NCBI GenBank assembly: GCA_050485425.1
Contig: JBJHBJ010000010.1
Span: 34,654 to 98,653 of the forward strand
Reading direction: 5' to 3'
DNA length: 64,000 nt
Source of the DNA: LSCE01 sp050485425
GTDB taxonomy: Bacteria; Pseudomonadota; Gammaproteobacteria; Nitrococcales; Aquisalimonadaceae
The notes under the pieces were generated by a model, which did no database searches, was not told the DNA's origin, and was given only the letters and a program-made list of their open reading frames with translations. Below are positions 35,612 to 45,149 of this stretch, one piece after another. Each line of letters begins with the position of its first letter. The first letter of the stretch is position 1. The position numbers and the translations under genes were made by a program.

Positions 35612-37192
35612 ATGACTGCCAACGCAGGCCTGCGCCCCGTCAGGCGCGCGCTACTCAGTGTTTCCGACAAGACCGGAATCGTGGATTTCGCCCGGGCGCT
35701 GGCGGAGCAGGGCGTGGAACTGCTGTCGACGGGCGGGACCGCGAAGGCCTTGCGCGAGGCTGGCCTCACGGTACGCGATGTCGCCGAGCTGACCGGCTTT
35801 CCGGAGATCATGGCGGGCCGCGTCAAGACGTTGCATCCGCTGGTGCACGGCGGCCTGCTGGGGCGCCGGGGTACCGACGAGCCGGTGATGGAGCAGCACG
35901 GCATCCAGCCCATCGATCTGCTCGCGGTCAATCTCTATCCCTTCGCCCGGACCGTGGCGCGTCCCGACTGCACCTTCGACGATGCGGTGGAGAACATCGA
36001 CATTGGCGGGCCGGCGATGGTGCGGGCGGCAGCAAAGAACCATGACGGCGTGGCCGTGCTCACCGACCCGGCGGACTACGACCGGGTGCTGGCACAACTG
36101 GCCGAGCAGGCTGGGCTGGACTTCGAGCTGCGGCTGGACCTGGCCGTGAAGGCTTTCGAGCATACCGCCGCGTACGATGGTGCCATCGCCAGCCATCTGG
36201 GCAGCCTGAACGCGGATCGCAAACCGGAAGGCTACCCACGCACGCTGAACCTGCAGTTCCACAAGGTGCAGGACATGCGCTACGGCGAGAACCCGCACCA
36301 GAGTGCCGCGTTCTACCGCGAGCACTATCCGGCCGAACCCTCGGTGGCCACGGCCAGGCAACTGCAGGGCAAGGCGCTCAGCTACAACAACGTGGCGGAT
36401 ACCGATGCTGCGCTGGAATGCGTGAAGAGTTTCCAGGCCCCCGCCTGCGTCATCGTCAAGCATGCCAACCCCTGCGGCGTTGCCGTGGGGGCGACGTTGC
36501 TGGAGGCCTACGACCGCGCTTTCGTCTGCGATCCCACCTCGGCGTTCGGCGGTATCATCGCTTTCAATCAGAGGCTGGACGCCGCTACCGCCCAGGCTAT
36601 CGTCGATCGCCAGTTCGTCGAGGTGATCATCGCCCCGGAGGCGGATAACGCCGCGGTGCAGGCAGTCTCGGCGAAGAAGAACGTGCGCCTGCTGGTGTGT
36701 GGCCGCTGGCAGGGGGCGCGTGCCGGGCAACTGGACTACAAGCGGGTGAACGGTGGCCTGCTGGTCCAGGATTCGGATATCGCCGAAGTGCCGGATGCAG
36801 CGTTGAAGGTGGTGACGCAGCGCGCACCGACCGCACAGGAGCTGAACGACCTGCGTTTCGTCTGGCAGGTGGCCCGCTACGTGAAGTCCAACGCCATCGT
36901 CTACGGCCGTGACGGCCAGACGGTGGGGATCGGCGCCGGGCAGATGTCCCGGGTGTGGAGCGCGCGGATCGCTCGCGAGAAGGCGGAGGACGCCGGCCTC
37001 GAGGTGCCCGGCGCGGTGATGGCCTCCGACGCCTTCTTCCCGTTCCGTGACGGTATCGACCAGGCGGCCGAAGCCGGCATCGCCGCGGTGATCCAGCCGG
37101 GCGGTTCGATCCGTGACGAAGAGGTGATCGCTGCCGCCGATGAACACGGCATGGCCATGGTGTTCACCGGCATGCGTCACTTCCGCCATTAG
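35612..37192 (+). CDS. purH: Bifunctional AICAR formyltransferase / IMP cyclohydrolase
   Basis: A 526-residue PurH. The N-terminal cyclohydrolase (RRALLSVSDKTGIVDFAR, STGGTAKALREAG, GFPEIMAGRVKTLHP) is joined to the transformylase from about residue 200. The latter has catalytic KHANPCG, AFGGIIAFN and the C-terminal FFPFRDGID block. It performs the last two steps of IMP synthesis. A TATAAT at 35563-35568 lies 44 bp upstream, without a clear -35 box. No convincing PurR operator was found. Confidence 0.97.
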   Translation: MTANAGLRPVRRALLSVSDKTGIVDFARALAEQGVELLSTGGTAKALREAGLTVRDVAELTGFPEIMAGRVKTLHPLVHGGLLGRRGTDEPVMEQHGIQPIDLLAVNLYPFARTVARPDCTFDDAVENIDIGGPAMVRAAAKNHDGVAVLTDPADYDRVLAQLAEQAGLDFELRLDLAVKAFEHTAAYDGAIASHLGSLNADRKPEGYPRTLNLQFHKVQDMRYGENPHQSAAFYREHYPAEPSVATARQLQGKALSYNNVADTDAALECVKSFQAPACVIVKHANPCGVAVGATLLEAYDRAFVCDPTSAFGGIIAFNQRLDAATAQAIVDRQFVEVIIAPEADNAAVQAVSAKKNVRLLVCGRWQGARAGQLDYKRVNGGLLVQDSDIAEVPDAALKVVTQRAPTAQELNDLRFVWQVARYVKSNAIVYGRDGQTVGIGAGQMSRVWSARIAREKAEDAGLEVPGAVMASDAFFPFRDGIDQAAEAGIAAVIQPGGSIRDEEVIAAADEHGMAMVFTGMRHFRH

Positions 37193-37217
37193 GCGTGGCG
37201 TGTGGTGGTTCTATTTC

Positions 37218-37325
37218 GGCCTGGAGCGGGACCACCGTGCCGGACACGCCGTCAATACGTCCGTGTAGGCTTGTCGATGAGATCCCTCTCATCAACAGTC
37301 CGTCACGGTGGCCCCGCTCCAGGCC
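37218..37325 (+). repeat. Cloverleaf hairpin repeat, copy F
   Basis: Outer arms 37218-37244 and 37299-37325 are complementary at 25 of 27 positions. The core has CACGCCGTCAA, TACGTCCGTGTA and TGTCGATGAG-ATCCCT-CTCATCAACA; the last stem has one unpaired position, the only such mismatch among the nine copies. It lies between purH and purD. Confidence 0.9.
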
Positions 37326-37364
37326 TGACCTGGGTGGCGCCGTCACGGGTGGCGCCGACGCAGG

Positions 37365-37660
37365 CGTAGGGTGGATGGAGCGTAGGGTGTGCACCACGAC
37401 GTGGTGCACACCGTATCCGGACCATGGGTCGGTGCGCAAGCTGAACGCTTGCACACCTTACGCAGGCTGGATCGAAGCCCCAAACCGATAGCAAAAGAGG
37501 CTGAGTGTAGGGTGCTCAGAGCGCAGCGATGCGCACCATGCCGGGGCCTGGCCCGGTGCGCAGGCCTTGCTGCCTGCACACCCTACGCGGGTTCTCATCG
37601 GGCGTAGGGTGGATGGAGCCGAAGGCGATATCCACCACCCGGCGCCGAGCGAAGCCCCAA
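37365..37660. repeat. Array of GTAGGGTG-type palindromic repeats between purH and purD
   Basis: Units begin at 37365 (CGTAGGGTGGATGGAG), 37381, 37507 and 37602. The one at 37386-37412 folds into a perfect 12-bp stem around GAC. The first unit starts 39 bp after copy F. With copy F these fill the 493-bp gap 37193-37685; no gene is present. Transcripts running from purH to purD would carry the whole array. Confidence 0.85.
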
Positions 37661-37685
37661 ACTGACAGCGAGAGAGGCAAAGGAC

Positions 37686-38975
37686 ATGAAGGTACTGGTC
37701 ATCGGAGGCGGCGGGCGCGAGCATGCGCTGGCGTGGTCGGCGGCGCGCTCGCCGCGTGTCGATCGGGTGTTCGTCGCGCCGGGAAATGCCGGCACGGCGC
37801 TGGAAGCGAAATGCGAGAATGTCGATATTCCGGTGACTGACATTGCTGCGCTGGTGCGCTTTGCCCGTGAGCAGGCCATGGACCTGACCATTGTCGGCCC
37901 GGAGCAACCGCTGGTGCTGGGCGTGGTGGATGCCTTCCGCGAGGCCGGGCTGGCCTGCTTCGGCCCCAGCAAGGGGGCGGCGCAGTTGGAGGGTTCCAAG
38001 GCGTTCTCCAAGGATTTCCTGGCCCGGCACGATATACCCACGGCGGCCTACGCCACGTTTACCGATGCTGCCGAAGCCCGCGCGTACGTGGAGCAGCAGG
38101 GCGCGCCGATCGTGGTCAAGGCCGACGGCCTGGCCGCGGGCAAGGGGGTTGTGGTCGCGCAGACCGTGGACGAGGCGCTGGCAGCCGTGGACAGCATGCT
38201 GGAGCAGAACGCCTTTGGCGATGCCGGCGCCCGCGTGGTGGTGGAGGAGTTCCTGGTGGGCGAGGAGGCCAGTTTCATTGTCATGGTGGACGGCGAGCAC
38301 ATCCTGCCGCTGGCCAGCTCGCAGGATCACAAGGCCCGGGACGAGGGCGACCGGGGGCCGAACACCGGCGGCATGGGGGCTTATTCGCCGGCGCCGGTGC
38401 TGGACCGGCAGGCTCACGAGCGTGCCATGCGCGAGGTCATTGAACCCACGGTGCGCGGGATGGCTGCGGAGGGAAACCGCTACACCGGTTTCCTCTATGC
38501 CGGCCTGATGATCGGACCGGGTGGTGCGCCCAAGGTGCTGGAGTTCAACTGCCGCATGGGTGATCCGGAGACTCAGCCCATCATGCTGCGGCTGGAGTCG
38601 GATATCACCGAGTTGTGCGAAGCGGCCATCGAGGGGCGGCTGCACGAGGTGGAGTGTCGCTGGTCGCCCAAGGTCAGTCTCGGCGTGGTGCTGGCCGCCG
38701 GCGGTTACCCGGGCGACTATGGCAAGGGCGACGTGATCAGCGGGCTGCCCGAGGGAGAGCTCGACGGGGCAAAGGTCTTCCACGCCGGCACCGCCCGCAA
38801 CGCCAGGGGTGAGGTGGTGACCAGCGGTGGACGCGTGCTGTGCGTCTGCGCACTGGGAGACAGCACCTCCGCGGCCCAGCGCAATGCCTACGCGCTGGTT
38901 GACCGCATCCAGTGGAACGGTGTCTATTGTCGCCGGGACATCGGCTACCGCGCGGTGGCGCGGGAACAGGCCTGA
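37686..38975 (+). CDS. purD: Phosphoribosylamine-glycine ligase
   Basis: A 429-residue ATP-grasp enzyme. Family motifs are VIGGGGREHALAW at the start, DLTIVGPEQPLVLG, the ATP-grasp core VVKADGLAAGKGVVVA, NTGGMGAYSPAPV and LEFNCRMGDPETQ. It catalyses the second step of purine synthesis. AAAGGA precedes the ATG. purH and purD usually lie together; here a 493-bp repeat array separates them. Confidence 0.96.
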   Translation: MKVLVIGGGGREHALAWSAARSPRVDRVFVAPGNAGTALEAKCENVDIPVTDIAALVRFAREQAMDLTIVGPEQPLVLGVVDAFREAGLACFGPSKGAAQLEGSKAFSKDFLARHDIPTAAYATFTDAAEARAYVEQQGAPIVVKADGLAAGKGVVVAQTVDEALAAVDSMLEQNAFGDAGARVVVEEFLVGEEASFIVMVDGEHILPLASSQDHKARDEGDRGPNTGGMGAYSPAPVLDRQAHERAMREVIEPTVRGMAAEGNRYTGFLYAGLMIGPGGAPKVLEFNCRMGDPETQPIMLRLESDITELCEAAIEGRLHEVECRWSPKVSLGVVLAAGGYPGDYGKGDVISGLPEGELDGAKVFHAGTARNARGEVVTSGGRVLCVCALGDSTSAAQRNAYALVDRIQWNGVYCRRDIGYRAVAREQA

Positions 38976-39112
38976 GGCGGGGTTCGCACAGGAACTGCGG
39001 CACCGTTCACGGCTCTGCCCGCATGCCGGCGCTATGTTGTCGACATCCCGGGGTAGCGCTGAGTCCGTCAGCGCATCCCAACGAAGAACGAATAACGACA
39101 GGGAGAGGTGCC

Positions 39113-39676
39113 GTGGATCTGGGTCAAATCATCGTCATTGGCGTGCTGGTGCTGCTGGTGTTCTACGTCGTCACCACGTACAACCGGCTGGTACAATTGC
39201 GCAATCAGGTCGGCAACGGTTGGCGGCAGATCGACGTGCAGCTCAAACGCCGCCACGATCTGATTCCCAACCTGGTGGAGTCCGTGCAGGGCTACATGAG
39301 CCATGAGCGTGAGACCTTGCGCCAGGTGGTGGAGGCGCGGGCACGGGCTGTGGAGACCGAGGGCAAGGGGCCGGAAGAGGCCAACCCCGCGGAGCAGTTG
39401 CTGAGCGGCGCACTGGGGCGGCTGTTCGCGCTGATGGAGAACTACCCCGACCTGAAAGCCAACCAGAGCGTGGCCGGTCTGATGGAGGAACTGTCCAGCA
39501 CCGAGAACCGGATCGCCTTCTCCCGCCAGCACTACAACGACAGCGTGATGGCCAAGAACACGGCAGTGGAGTCCTTCCCCTCCAATATCATCGCCCGGCT
39601 GTTCGGCTTCCGTCACGCCACCTACTTCGAGACCGACACCCAGGAGCGTGCGGCGCCGCAGGTCTCGCTGCGCTAG
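39113..39676 (+). CDS. LemA-family membrane protein
   Basis: A 187-residue protein beginning with GTG after GGGAGAGG. One N-terminal helix (IIVIGVLVLLVFYVVTTY) anchors it. The rest is helical with the LemA hallmarks YNRLVQLRNQVGNGWRQIDVQLKRRHDLIPNLV and STENRIAFSRQHYNDSVMAKNT and the ending FPSNIIARLFGF. The next gene, 18 bp on, is an M48 protease, a pairing widely seen for LemA. The role of LemA is uncertain; an envelope quality-control partnership is the usual suggestion. Confidence 0.93.
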   Translation: MDLGQIIVIGVLVLLVFYVVTTYNRLVQLRNQVGNGWRQIDVQLKRRHDLIPNLVESVQGYMSHERETLRQVVEARARAVETEGKGPEEANPAEQLLSGALGRLFALMENYPDLKANQSVAGLMEELSSTENRIAFSRQHYNDSVMAKNTAVESFPSNIIARLFGFRHATYFETDTQERAAPQVSLR

Positions 39677-39694
39677 CCCCGGGCACCCGGCATT

Positions 39695-40810
39695 ATGGGC
39701 GCGACCATCCAGTGTCCCGACTGCGGCGCCGCGAACAGTGCGCGCGCCGTCAGTTGCCGGCTGTGCGGTGACCCGCTGAATGCAGCCGCGGCCGCCAGGC
39801 CCTCGGTCCAGCGCAAGCTGCTCCGTCGTACGGATTTCGTCGCCGCCGCCCGCGCCAACGGCCGAGCCACCACGCAACTGGTCCTGCTGCTGCTGTTCAT
39901 CGGCGGCCTGATGGGCTACGTGCTGGGCTGGAACCTGGAGATCTTTCTCGGCGAGACGGCCTGGGAGCTGGGTACCATCTGGTTCCCCAGTGCGTGGGGT
40001 GCCTGGGGGGCCACGCTGATCGTCGCCGCCAGCCTGCTGTGGACGCTGGTCGCGATGAGGCAGGGCGACCGCATCGTGCTGCGCATCACCGGCGCCCGCC
40101 AGGTGAGCCGGGAGGACGAGCCGGTGCTGCACAACGTGGTGGAGGAGATGGCAATTGCCGCCGGTATTCCGAAACCGCTGGTGTGCGTCATCGAGACCGA
40201 TGCCATGAACGCTTTCGCCACCGGCCTCAGCATCCGTCGCAGTGCGATCGGTGTTACCCGCGGCCTGCTGGATGCGCTGAACCGTGACGAGTTGCAGGGC
40301 GTGGTGGGGCATGAGATGGGCCATATCGTCAATCTGGACATGCGTTATGCCACCGCGGTCAGCACGCTGGTGGGGCTGATCGCGCTGGTGGCGGATACCG
40401 CCTGGCGTGTGGTCTACGTCAGCGGCCGCGGCGGCGGGCGGGTGCGTACCTCGGGGTCCGGACGCGGAGGTGGCGGCGGCGGCGCGGTGGTGGCGCTGCT
40501 GATCCTGTTTCTGGTGGCGGCATTGGCGCCGGTGTTCGCCAAGCTGGTCCAGATGGCGGTCTCCCGTCAGCGGGAGTTCCTGGCCGATGCCACCAGCGTG
40601 CGCCTGACGCGCAACCCCCACGGGCTGATGTCGGCGCTGGAGAAACTCTCGAAACAGGCCGCCCCGTTCCCGGGGGCCAATCGCGCCACCCAGCACCTGT
40701 TCATCGTCAATCCGTTCAAGCATTTTCCGGAGAAGGCCAGCCGCCTGATGGCGACTCACCCACCGCTGGAGGCGCGCATCCGCCGGCTCGGTAACTTAGG
40801 GAAACACTGA
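39695..40810 (+). CDS. M48 metalloprotease with an N-terminal zinc ribbon
   Basis: A 371-residue membrane protease. Residues 7-25 form a Cys4 zinc ribbon (CPDCGAANSARAVSCRLC). Two transmembrane helices follow at about 62-80 and 94-120. The catalytic motif HEMGH lies near residue 206, with the third zinc ligand expected in REFLADATSVRLTRNP, and a further hydrophobic helix at about 262-285. The order matches HtpX-like enzymes, but the zinc ribbon is an addition. The last codons and stop lie within a dispersed 15-mer (40798-40812), so the C-terminal residues may be recently altered. Confidence 0.9.
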   Translation: MGATIQCPDCGAANSARAVSCRLCGDPLNAAAAARPSVQRKLLRRTDFVAAARANGRATTQLVLLLLFIGGLMGYVLGWNLEIFLGETAWELGTIWFPSAWGAWGATLIVAASLLWTLVAMRQGDRIVLRITGARQVSREDEPVLHNVVEEMAIAAGIPKPLVCVIETDAMNAFATGLSIRRSAIGVTRGLLDALNRDELQGVVGHEMGHIVNLDMRYATAVSTLVGLIALVADTAWRVVYVSGRGGGRVRTSGSGRGGGGGGAVVALLILFLVAALAPVFAKLVQMAVSRQREFLADATSVRLTRNPHGLMSALEKLSKQAAPFPGANRATQHLFIVNPFKHFPEKASRLMATHPPLEARIRRLGNLGKH

Positions 40811-40812
40811 TC
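40798..40812 (-). repeat. Dispersed 15-mer at the M48 gene end
   Basis: Read on the minus strand this is GATCAGTGTTTCCCT, identical to 30261-30275. The TGA stop of the protease (40808-40810) is inside it. A related 23-bp match is at 59112-59134, also spanning a gene's stop codon. Confidence 0.65.
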
Positions 40813-40890
40813 GCTAACAGTCCCTTTCATCCCGCAGGGTGCTCCGAGCACACCGACACGCACCGTTTGGCTTTGAGGGGGCTTCGATCC

Positions 40891-40998
40891 GGTCGAGTGA
40901 GGGGCGATGTCTGCGGACACGCCGTGAATACATCCCTGTAGGCTTGTCGATGAGGTCCCTCTCATCGACAGTCCGCAGACATCGCCCCTCACTCGACC
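40891..40998 (+). repeat. Cloverleaf hairpin repeat, copy G
   Basis: Outer arms 40891-40917 and 40972-40998 are perfectly complementary over 27 bp and start with GGTC instead of GGCC. Core: CACGCCGTGAA, TACA-TCCC-TGTA, and TGTCGATGAG-GTCCCT-CTCATCGACA. A good reference copy for the family. It lies in the 377-bp gap 40811-41187, which contains no gene. Confidence 0.93.
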
Positions 40999-41023
40999 TT
41001 GCCTTGGTCGTCGCCATAGCCGT

Positions 41024-41055
41024 CGTAGGGTGTGCCCCACGAAGTGGTGCGCACC
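41024..41055. repeat. GTAGGGTG-type repeat after copy G
   Basis: CGTAGGGTGTGCCCCAC followed by GTGGTGCGCACC forms a short palindrome. It begins 25 bp after copy G, the same gap as after copy B. Downstream, a TATACT at 41144-41149 is a possible -10 box for alaA, without a clear -35. Confidence 0.75.
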
Positions 41056-41187
41056 ATTCCCTGGTCGAGGGCTTGCGCGGAGGTCCGCAAGGATAGGGGA
41101 GCCCCGTCGCTTTCTCCCTCTCAACTCCGGACCAACTCCCCGCTATACTGAGCCGTTTTCCACACCACCATCACTCTGGTTGAACGC

Positions 41188-42402
41188 ATGCGAGCCATCA
41201 GCAAGTCACACAAGCTGGCCGACGTCTGTTACGACATCCGCGGCCCGGTACTGGAAGAAGCCAAGCGTCTCGAGGACGAAGGCCACCGGATCATGAAGCT
41301 GAACATCGGCAATCCCGCGCCGTTCGGCTTCGAGGCGCCGGACGAGATCCTGCAGGACGTCATCTACAACCTGCCCACCGCGCAAGGATACTCCGATGCG
41401 AAGGGGATCTTTTCGGCGCGCAAGGCAATCCAGCAGCAGTGGCAACAGCGGGGCGTCCGTGACGTCAGCCTGGATGACATCTTCCTGGGCAACGGTGTCA
41501 GCGAGTTGATCGTAATGGCCATGCAGGGGCTGCTGAACAATGGCGACGAGATGCTGATCCCGGCGCCGGACTACCCCCTGTGGACCGCGGCGGTCAGCCT
41601 GTCCGGCGGCCGTCCGGTGCATTATCGCTGCGACGAGTCCCGCGGATGGGAGCCCGATCTCGCCGACATGGAGGCGAAGATCACCGAGCGGACCCGCGGC
41701 ATTGTGGTGATCAACCCGAACAACCCGACCGGCGCGGTCTACAGTCGGGCCGTGCTGGAGCAGATCGTGGATCTGGCGCGCCGGCACGACCTGATCCTGT
41801 TCGCTGACGAGATCTACGACAAGATCCTCTACGACGAGGCCGAGCACGTATCACTGCCGACCTTGTCCGAGGATGTGCTGACGCTGACCTTCAGCGGGCT
41901 GTCCAAGGTGTACCGGATCGCCGGCTTCCGCTCCGGCTGGATGACCATCTCCGGTCCGCAGGAGCATGCCCGGGATTACGTCGAGGGCTTGAACATCCTT
42001 GCCTCCATGCGCTTGTGCGCCAACGTGCCCGCACAACATGCGATTCAGACCGCGCTGGGTGGCTACCAGAGCATCGATGACCTGATCGTGCCCGGCGGGC
42101 GTCTCTACGAGCAGCGCGCGCTGGCCTACGAGGCGTTGAACCAGATGCCCGGCGTGTCCTGCGTCAAGCCGCAGGGAGCCCTGTATTTCTTCCTGCGGCT
42201 TGACCCGGAGATCTACCCCATCACCGATGACCGTCAGGTGGTCCTGGAGCTGTTGCGGCAGGAACATCTGCTGCTGGTGGAGGGCACGGCGTTCAACTGG
42301 CCGCAGCCGGATCATCTGCGGCTGGTGTTCCTGCCGCACCGGGACGAACTGGAAGTCGCCATGGACAAGCTGGGCCGCTTTCTCGCTCGACAGCGGCGGT
42401 GA
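41188..42402 (+). CDS. alaA: Alanine transaminase (AlaA-type class I aminotransferase)
   Basis: A 404-residue PLP enzyme. The start ISKSHKLADVCYDIRGPVLEEAKRLE and the block KLNIGNPAPFGFEAPDEIL identify the AlaA (YfbQ) group. PLP contacts are NPNNPTGAVYS and FADEIYDKILYD, and the Schiff-base lysine is in FSGLSKVYRIAGFRSGWM. It makes alanine from pyruvate and glutamate. The ribosome site is weak, and MRAISKSHK is the family's usual start. Confidence 0.93.
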   Translation: MRAISKSHKLADVCYDIRGPVLEEAKRLEDEGHRIMKLNIGNPAPFGFEAPDEILQDVIYNLPTAQGYSDAKGIFSARKAIQQQWQQRGVRDVSLDDIFLGNGVSELIVMAMQGLLNNGDEMLIPAPDYPLWTAAVSLSGGRPVHYRCDESRGWEPDLADMEAKITERTRGIVVINPNNPTGAVYSRAVLEQIVDLARRHDLILFADEIYDKILYDEAEHVSLPTLSEDVLTLTFSGLSKVYRIAGFRSGWMTISGPQEHARDYVEGLNILASMRLCANVPAQHAIQTALGGYQSIDDLIVPGGRLYEQRALAYEALNQMPGVSCVKPQGALYFFLRLDPEIYPITDDRQVVLELLRQEHLLLVEGTAFNWPQPDHLRLVFLPHRDELEVAMDKLGRFLARQRR

Positions 42403-42458
42403 CGCCCGCCCGGCCCTTGCCTAAACTGATGGAAAATCGGCTCAACGTAGGAGCAGGC

Positions 42459-42911
42459 ATGCGGAAACTGCTGATCGGATTCTTCCCATTTCTCTTCACC
42501 GGTCTGGCGGGTGCGGCATCACCGGAGGGTATCTGGCTGACCGAGGGGGGCAATGCCCAGGTGGAGATCAGCCGTTGCGGAGATGCCTACTGCGGGCACA
42601 CCGTCTGGTTGGAGGACCCCTACGACGATGACGGCGAACCGCGGCGGGACAGCAACAATCCGGAGGCCGAGCTGCAGGACCGGGAACTGATCGGCCTGCG
42701 CATACTCTGGGACATGAAGCCGGCCCAGCGCCGGGACAACCGTTGGGAAAACGGCCGGGTCTACGACCCCGAGAACGGCAACACCTACCGCGCGCGGATG
42801 GATCTCGAGGACGACGACACGCTGAGCATGCGTGGATACGTGGGCACGCCGATGTTCGGGCGCACCACCACCTGGACGCGGGAAGACGAGGTCCGCGAAC
42901 TCTCCGATTAG
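42459..42911 (+). CDS. Exported DUF2147-like protein
   Basis: A 150-residue protein with AGGAG six bases before the ATG. Residues 1-20 form a signal peptide ending GLAGA. The mature part begins with SPEGIWLTEGGNAQVEISRCGDAYCGHTVWL, the DUF2147 pattern (Gly-x-Trp-x-Thr start and a paired-Cys segment). It ends with DPENGNTYRARMDLEDDDTLSMRGYVG, a beta-rich lipocalin-like pattern. It should be periplasmic; function is not established. Confidence 0.85.
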   Translation: MRKLLIGFFPFLFTGLAGAASPEGIWLTEGGNAQVEISRCGDAYCGHTVWLEDPYDDDGEPRRDSNNPEAELQDRELIGLRILWDMKPAQRRDNRWENGRVYDPENGNTYRARMDLEDDDTLSMRGYVGTPMFGRTTTWTREDEVRELSD

Positions 42912-43097
42912 GGCTGTGCCGGATAGGCAGGATCAATCGTGGTTGCTACTTTCATCGTAGCGATCTTTCATGGCATTCCCTGTCTGCGTACTGCGTCAAA
43001 TTTCCAGTGATCTCCCCTTTTTTTCAATTACTTTTGCGTGCATGCTAAGACCAGTTCTACACGTGGCGCTGGTCGCCATCGTTCCTTCGGGGGGTCT

Positions 43098-45071
43098 ATG
43101 GCTGTCGGTTTCCGTCTCGTCCTGGTGGTGTGGATTCTCTGGTACGGGACGGCGCTCGCGCAGGCATCCCTGGACGAACAGCGAAAGCAGTTCGCCGACG
43201 CCTATGAGCAACTCAAGGACGGCAAGCGCGTGCCGGATCTGGCCGGTGTCGAGCGCAAGCTGGCCGACTACCCCCTGACGCCCTATCTGCGTTACCAGCA
43301 CCTGAACCAGAACCTCAGCCGCGTATCCGCCGGCGATATCGAATCCTTCCTGGAAAAACACGGCGATCTGCCGGTGGCCAGCCTGCTGGCCACGCGCTGG
43401 CTGCACCTGCTGGGGCGTCGCGGCGACTGGAAAGCCTTCCGCAGCGCGGATGCCGGTCAGCCCGGCGCCGTACTCGATTGCTACCGCCTGCGAGCGGAGC
43501 GGGATGCCAACGGCGTGGACGATGCCTGGCTGGAACGTGCCCGTGTGCTCTGGACCGTGGGCCATTCGCAGCCCGATGCCTGTGACCCGGTGTTCGCGGA
43601 ACTCTACAAGCGGAACGCGCTGAGTGCGGAACGACGCTGGGAACGTATTCGCCTGGCCATGCTGGCCGGCAACACGCAACTGGCGCGGGCGCTGGAGCGG
43701 CGGCTGGAATCGTACGAACAGCGCTGGCTGCAGCACTGGCTGGCGGTAGCCGCGAATCCCGAACGTGCCCTGCGTCGGCCGGCGTTCGATGTCAGTTCCG
43801 AACGTGGCCAGATGCTGGTGCGTGACGGCTTCCGTCGCCTGGGCATTCGCGACCAGGACGCGGCGATGCAACTGCTGGACCGCTACCGCGACCAGCAGCG
43901 ACTGGATTTCGATACCGTGGCCGAATTGCGGCGCCATGTCGCCCTCCGTGCCGCCTATAGCCGGCGGCCCGAGGCGCTGGAGTGGCTGGAATCACTGCCG
44001 GAACATGCCGTGGACGACCAGGTGCGTGAGTGGGCGGCAAGGATGGCGCTGGCCGGCCAGGACTGGCAGCGCCTGCTGGGTGCCATCTGGGCGTTGCCCG
44101 AAGGGCTCAGGGCGCAGTCGGAATGGCGTTACTGGCATGCCCAGGCCTTGCTGCGCACCGGTGACAACGACGAGGCCGAGACCATCTTCCGGGACCTCGC
44201 CGGGGAGCGCCATTACTATGGTTTTCTCGCGGCGGACCACCTCGGCCGGCCCTATGCCATGAATCACCGCCCCGGGCCCCGGGACGATGCCCGGGTATCC
44301 GCGCTGGCCGAGCGGTCCGCGCTGATGCGGGCAAGGGAATTCTATCAGCTTGGTCTGCACGAGGAGGCACGGCGCGAGTGGCTGGCGGGTCTCGCCGGTG
44401 CCGGCGCCGACGACTGGGCCCAGGCGGCTCAGCTCGCGCGCGACTGGGGCTGGTACGACCGCATGATCCATGCCGCCAACCGCGCCGGTCTGCACGATGC
44501 ACTGGAACTGCGCTTCCCGCTGGCCTTCCGCGAAGCCATGGCCCGCCAGGCCCGGGAGTCCGGCATCGACCTCGGTCTGGTCTATGCGCTGATGCGCAAG
44601 GAAAGCGCCTTCATCCCGGATGCCCGCTCGCCGGTGGGCGCCATGGGGCTGATGCAGGTGATGCCGGGCACCGGTCGCGCCGTGGCCGGGCGACTGGGCA
44701 TGCGCAATTTCGATGTCGCCCGGTTGTACGACCCGGACGTGAACCTGGCGCTCGGCGGTGCCTATCTGAAGGAAATGCTGGAGCGTTTCGACGGCAATCT
44801 GGTGATGGCGGCGGCGGCCTACAATGCCGGGCCGGGCAGGGTGGACGGCTGGCGCAAGGACAACGGCGGTCAGCCCGCGCAGGTCTGGATCGAGAACATC
44901 ACCTTCGGCGAGACCAGGGACTACGTGAAAAGCGTGCTGGCCTTCCGCGCCGTGTTCGACTGGCAGCTGTACGGCGAGTCGCGAACGCTGGCCTCCGCCC
45001 TGCCGATCATGCCTCCCTACGACGATATGCAACTGGCCCAGCGCGAGCGGGACGAGCGCAACCAGCAGTAG
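43098..45071 (+). CDS. slt: Soluble lytic murein transglycosylase
   Basis: A 657-residue periplasmic enzyme. A signal peptide (about 1-22) is followed by the long alpha-superhelical ring domain (about 23-460) and then the SLT catalytic domain. The catalytic glutamate is in YALMRKESAFIPDARSPVGA, with GLMQVMPGTGRAVAGRL, LALGGAYLKEML and AAAYNAGPGRV after it. It cleaves glycan strands to anhydromuropeptides. GGGGGG lies just before the chosen ATG. Recycling of the products fits mpl at 24900. Confidence 0.94.
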   Translation: MAVGFRLVLVVWILWYGTALAQASLDEQRKQFADAYEQLKDGKRVPDLAGVERKLADYPLTPYLRYQHLNQNLSRVSAGDIESFLEKHGDLPVASLLATRWLHLLGRRGDWKAFRSADAGQPGAVLDCYRLRAERDANGVDDAWLERARVLWTVGHSQPDACDPVFAELYKRNALSAERRWERIRLAMLAGNTQLARALERRLESYEQRWLQHWLAVAANPERALRRPAFDVSSERGQMLVRDGFRRLGIRDQDAAMQLLDRYRDQQRLDFDTVAELRRHVALRAAYSRRPEALEWLESLPEHAVDDQVREWAARMALAGQDWQRLLGAIWALPEGLRAQSEWRYWHAQALLRTGDNDEAETIFRDLAGERHYYGFLAADHLGRPYAMNHRPGPRDDARVSALAERSALMRAREFYQLGLHEEARREWLAGLAGAGADDWAQAAQLARDWGWYDRMIHAANRAGLHDALELRFPLAFREAMARQARESGIDLGLVYALMRKESAFIPDARSPVGAMGLMQVMPGTGRAVAGRLGMRNFDVARLYDPDVNLALGGAYLKEMLERFDGNLVMAAAAYNAGPGRVDGWRKDNGGQPAQVWIENITFGETRDYVKSVLAFRAVFDWQLYGESRTLASALPIMPPYDDMQLAQRERDERNQQ

Positions 45072-45149
45072 CGATACGACGCCGAAGTTGTCAAACGGCC
45101 TCCGGCTGGCGAGAATGACTGCCGTTCATTCCTTCAGCCGGAGTCCAGC

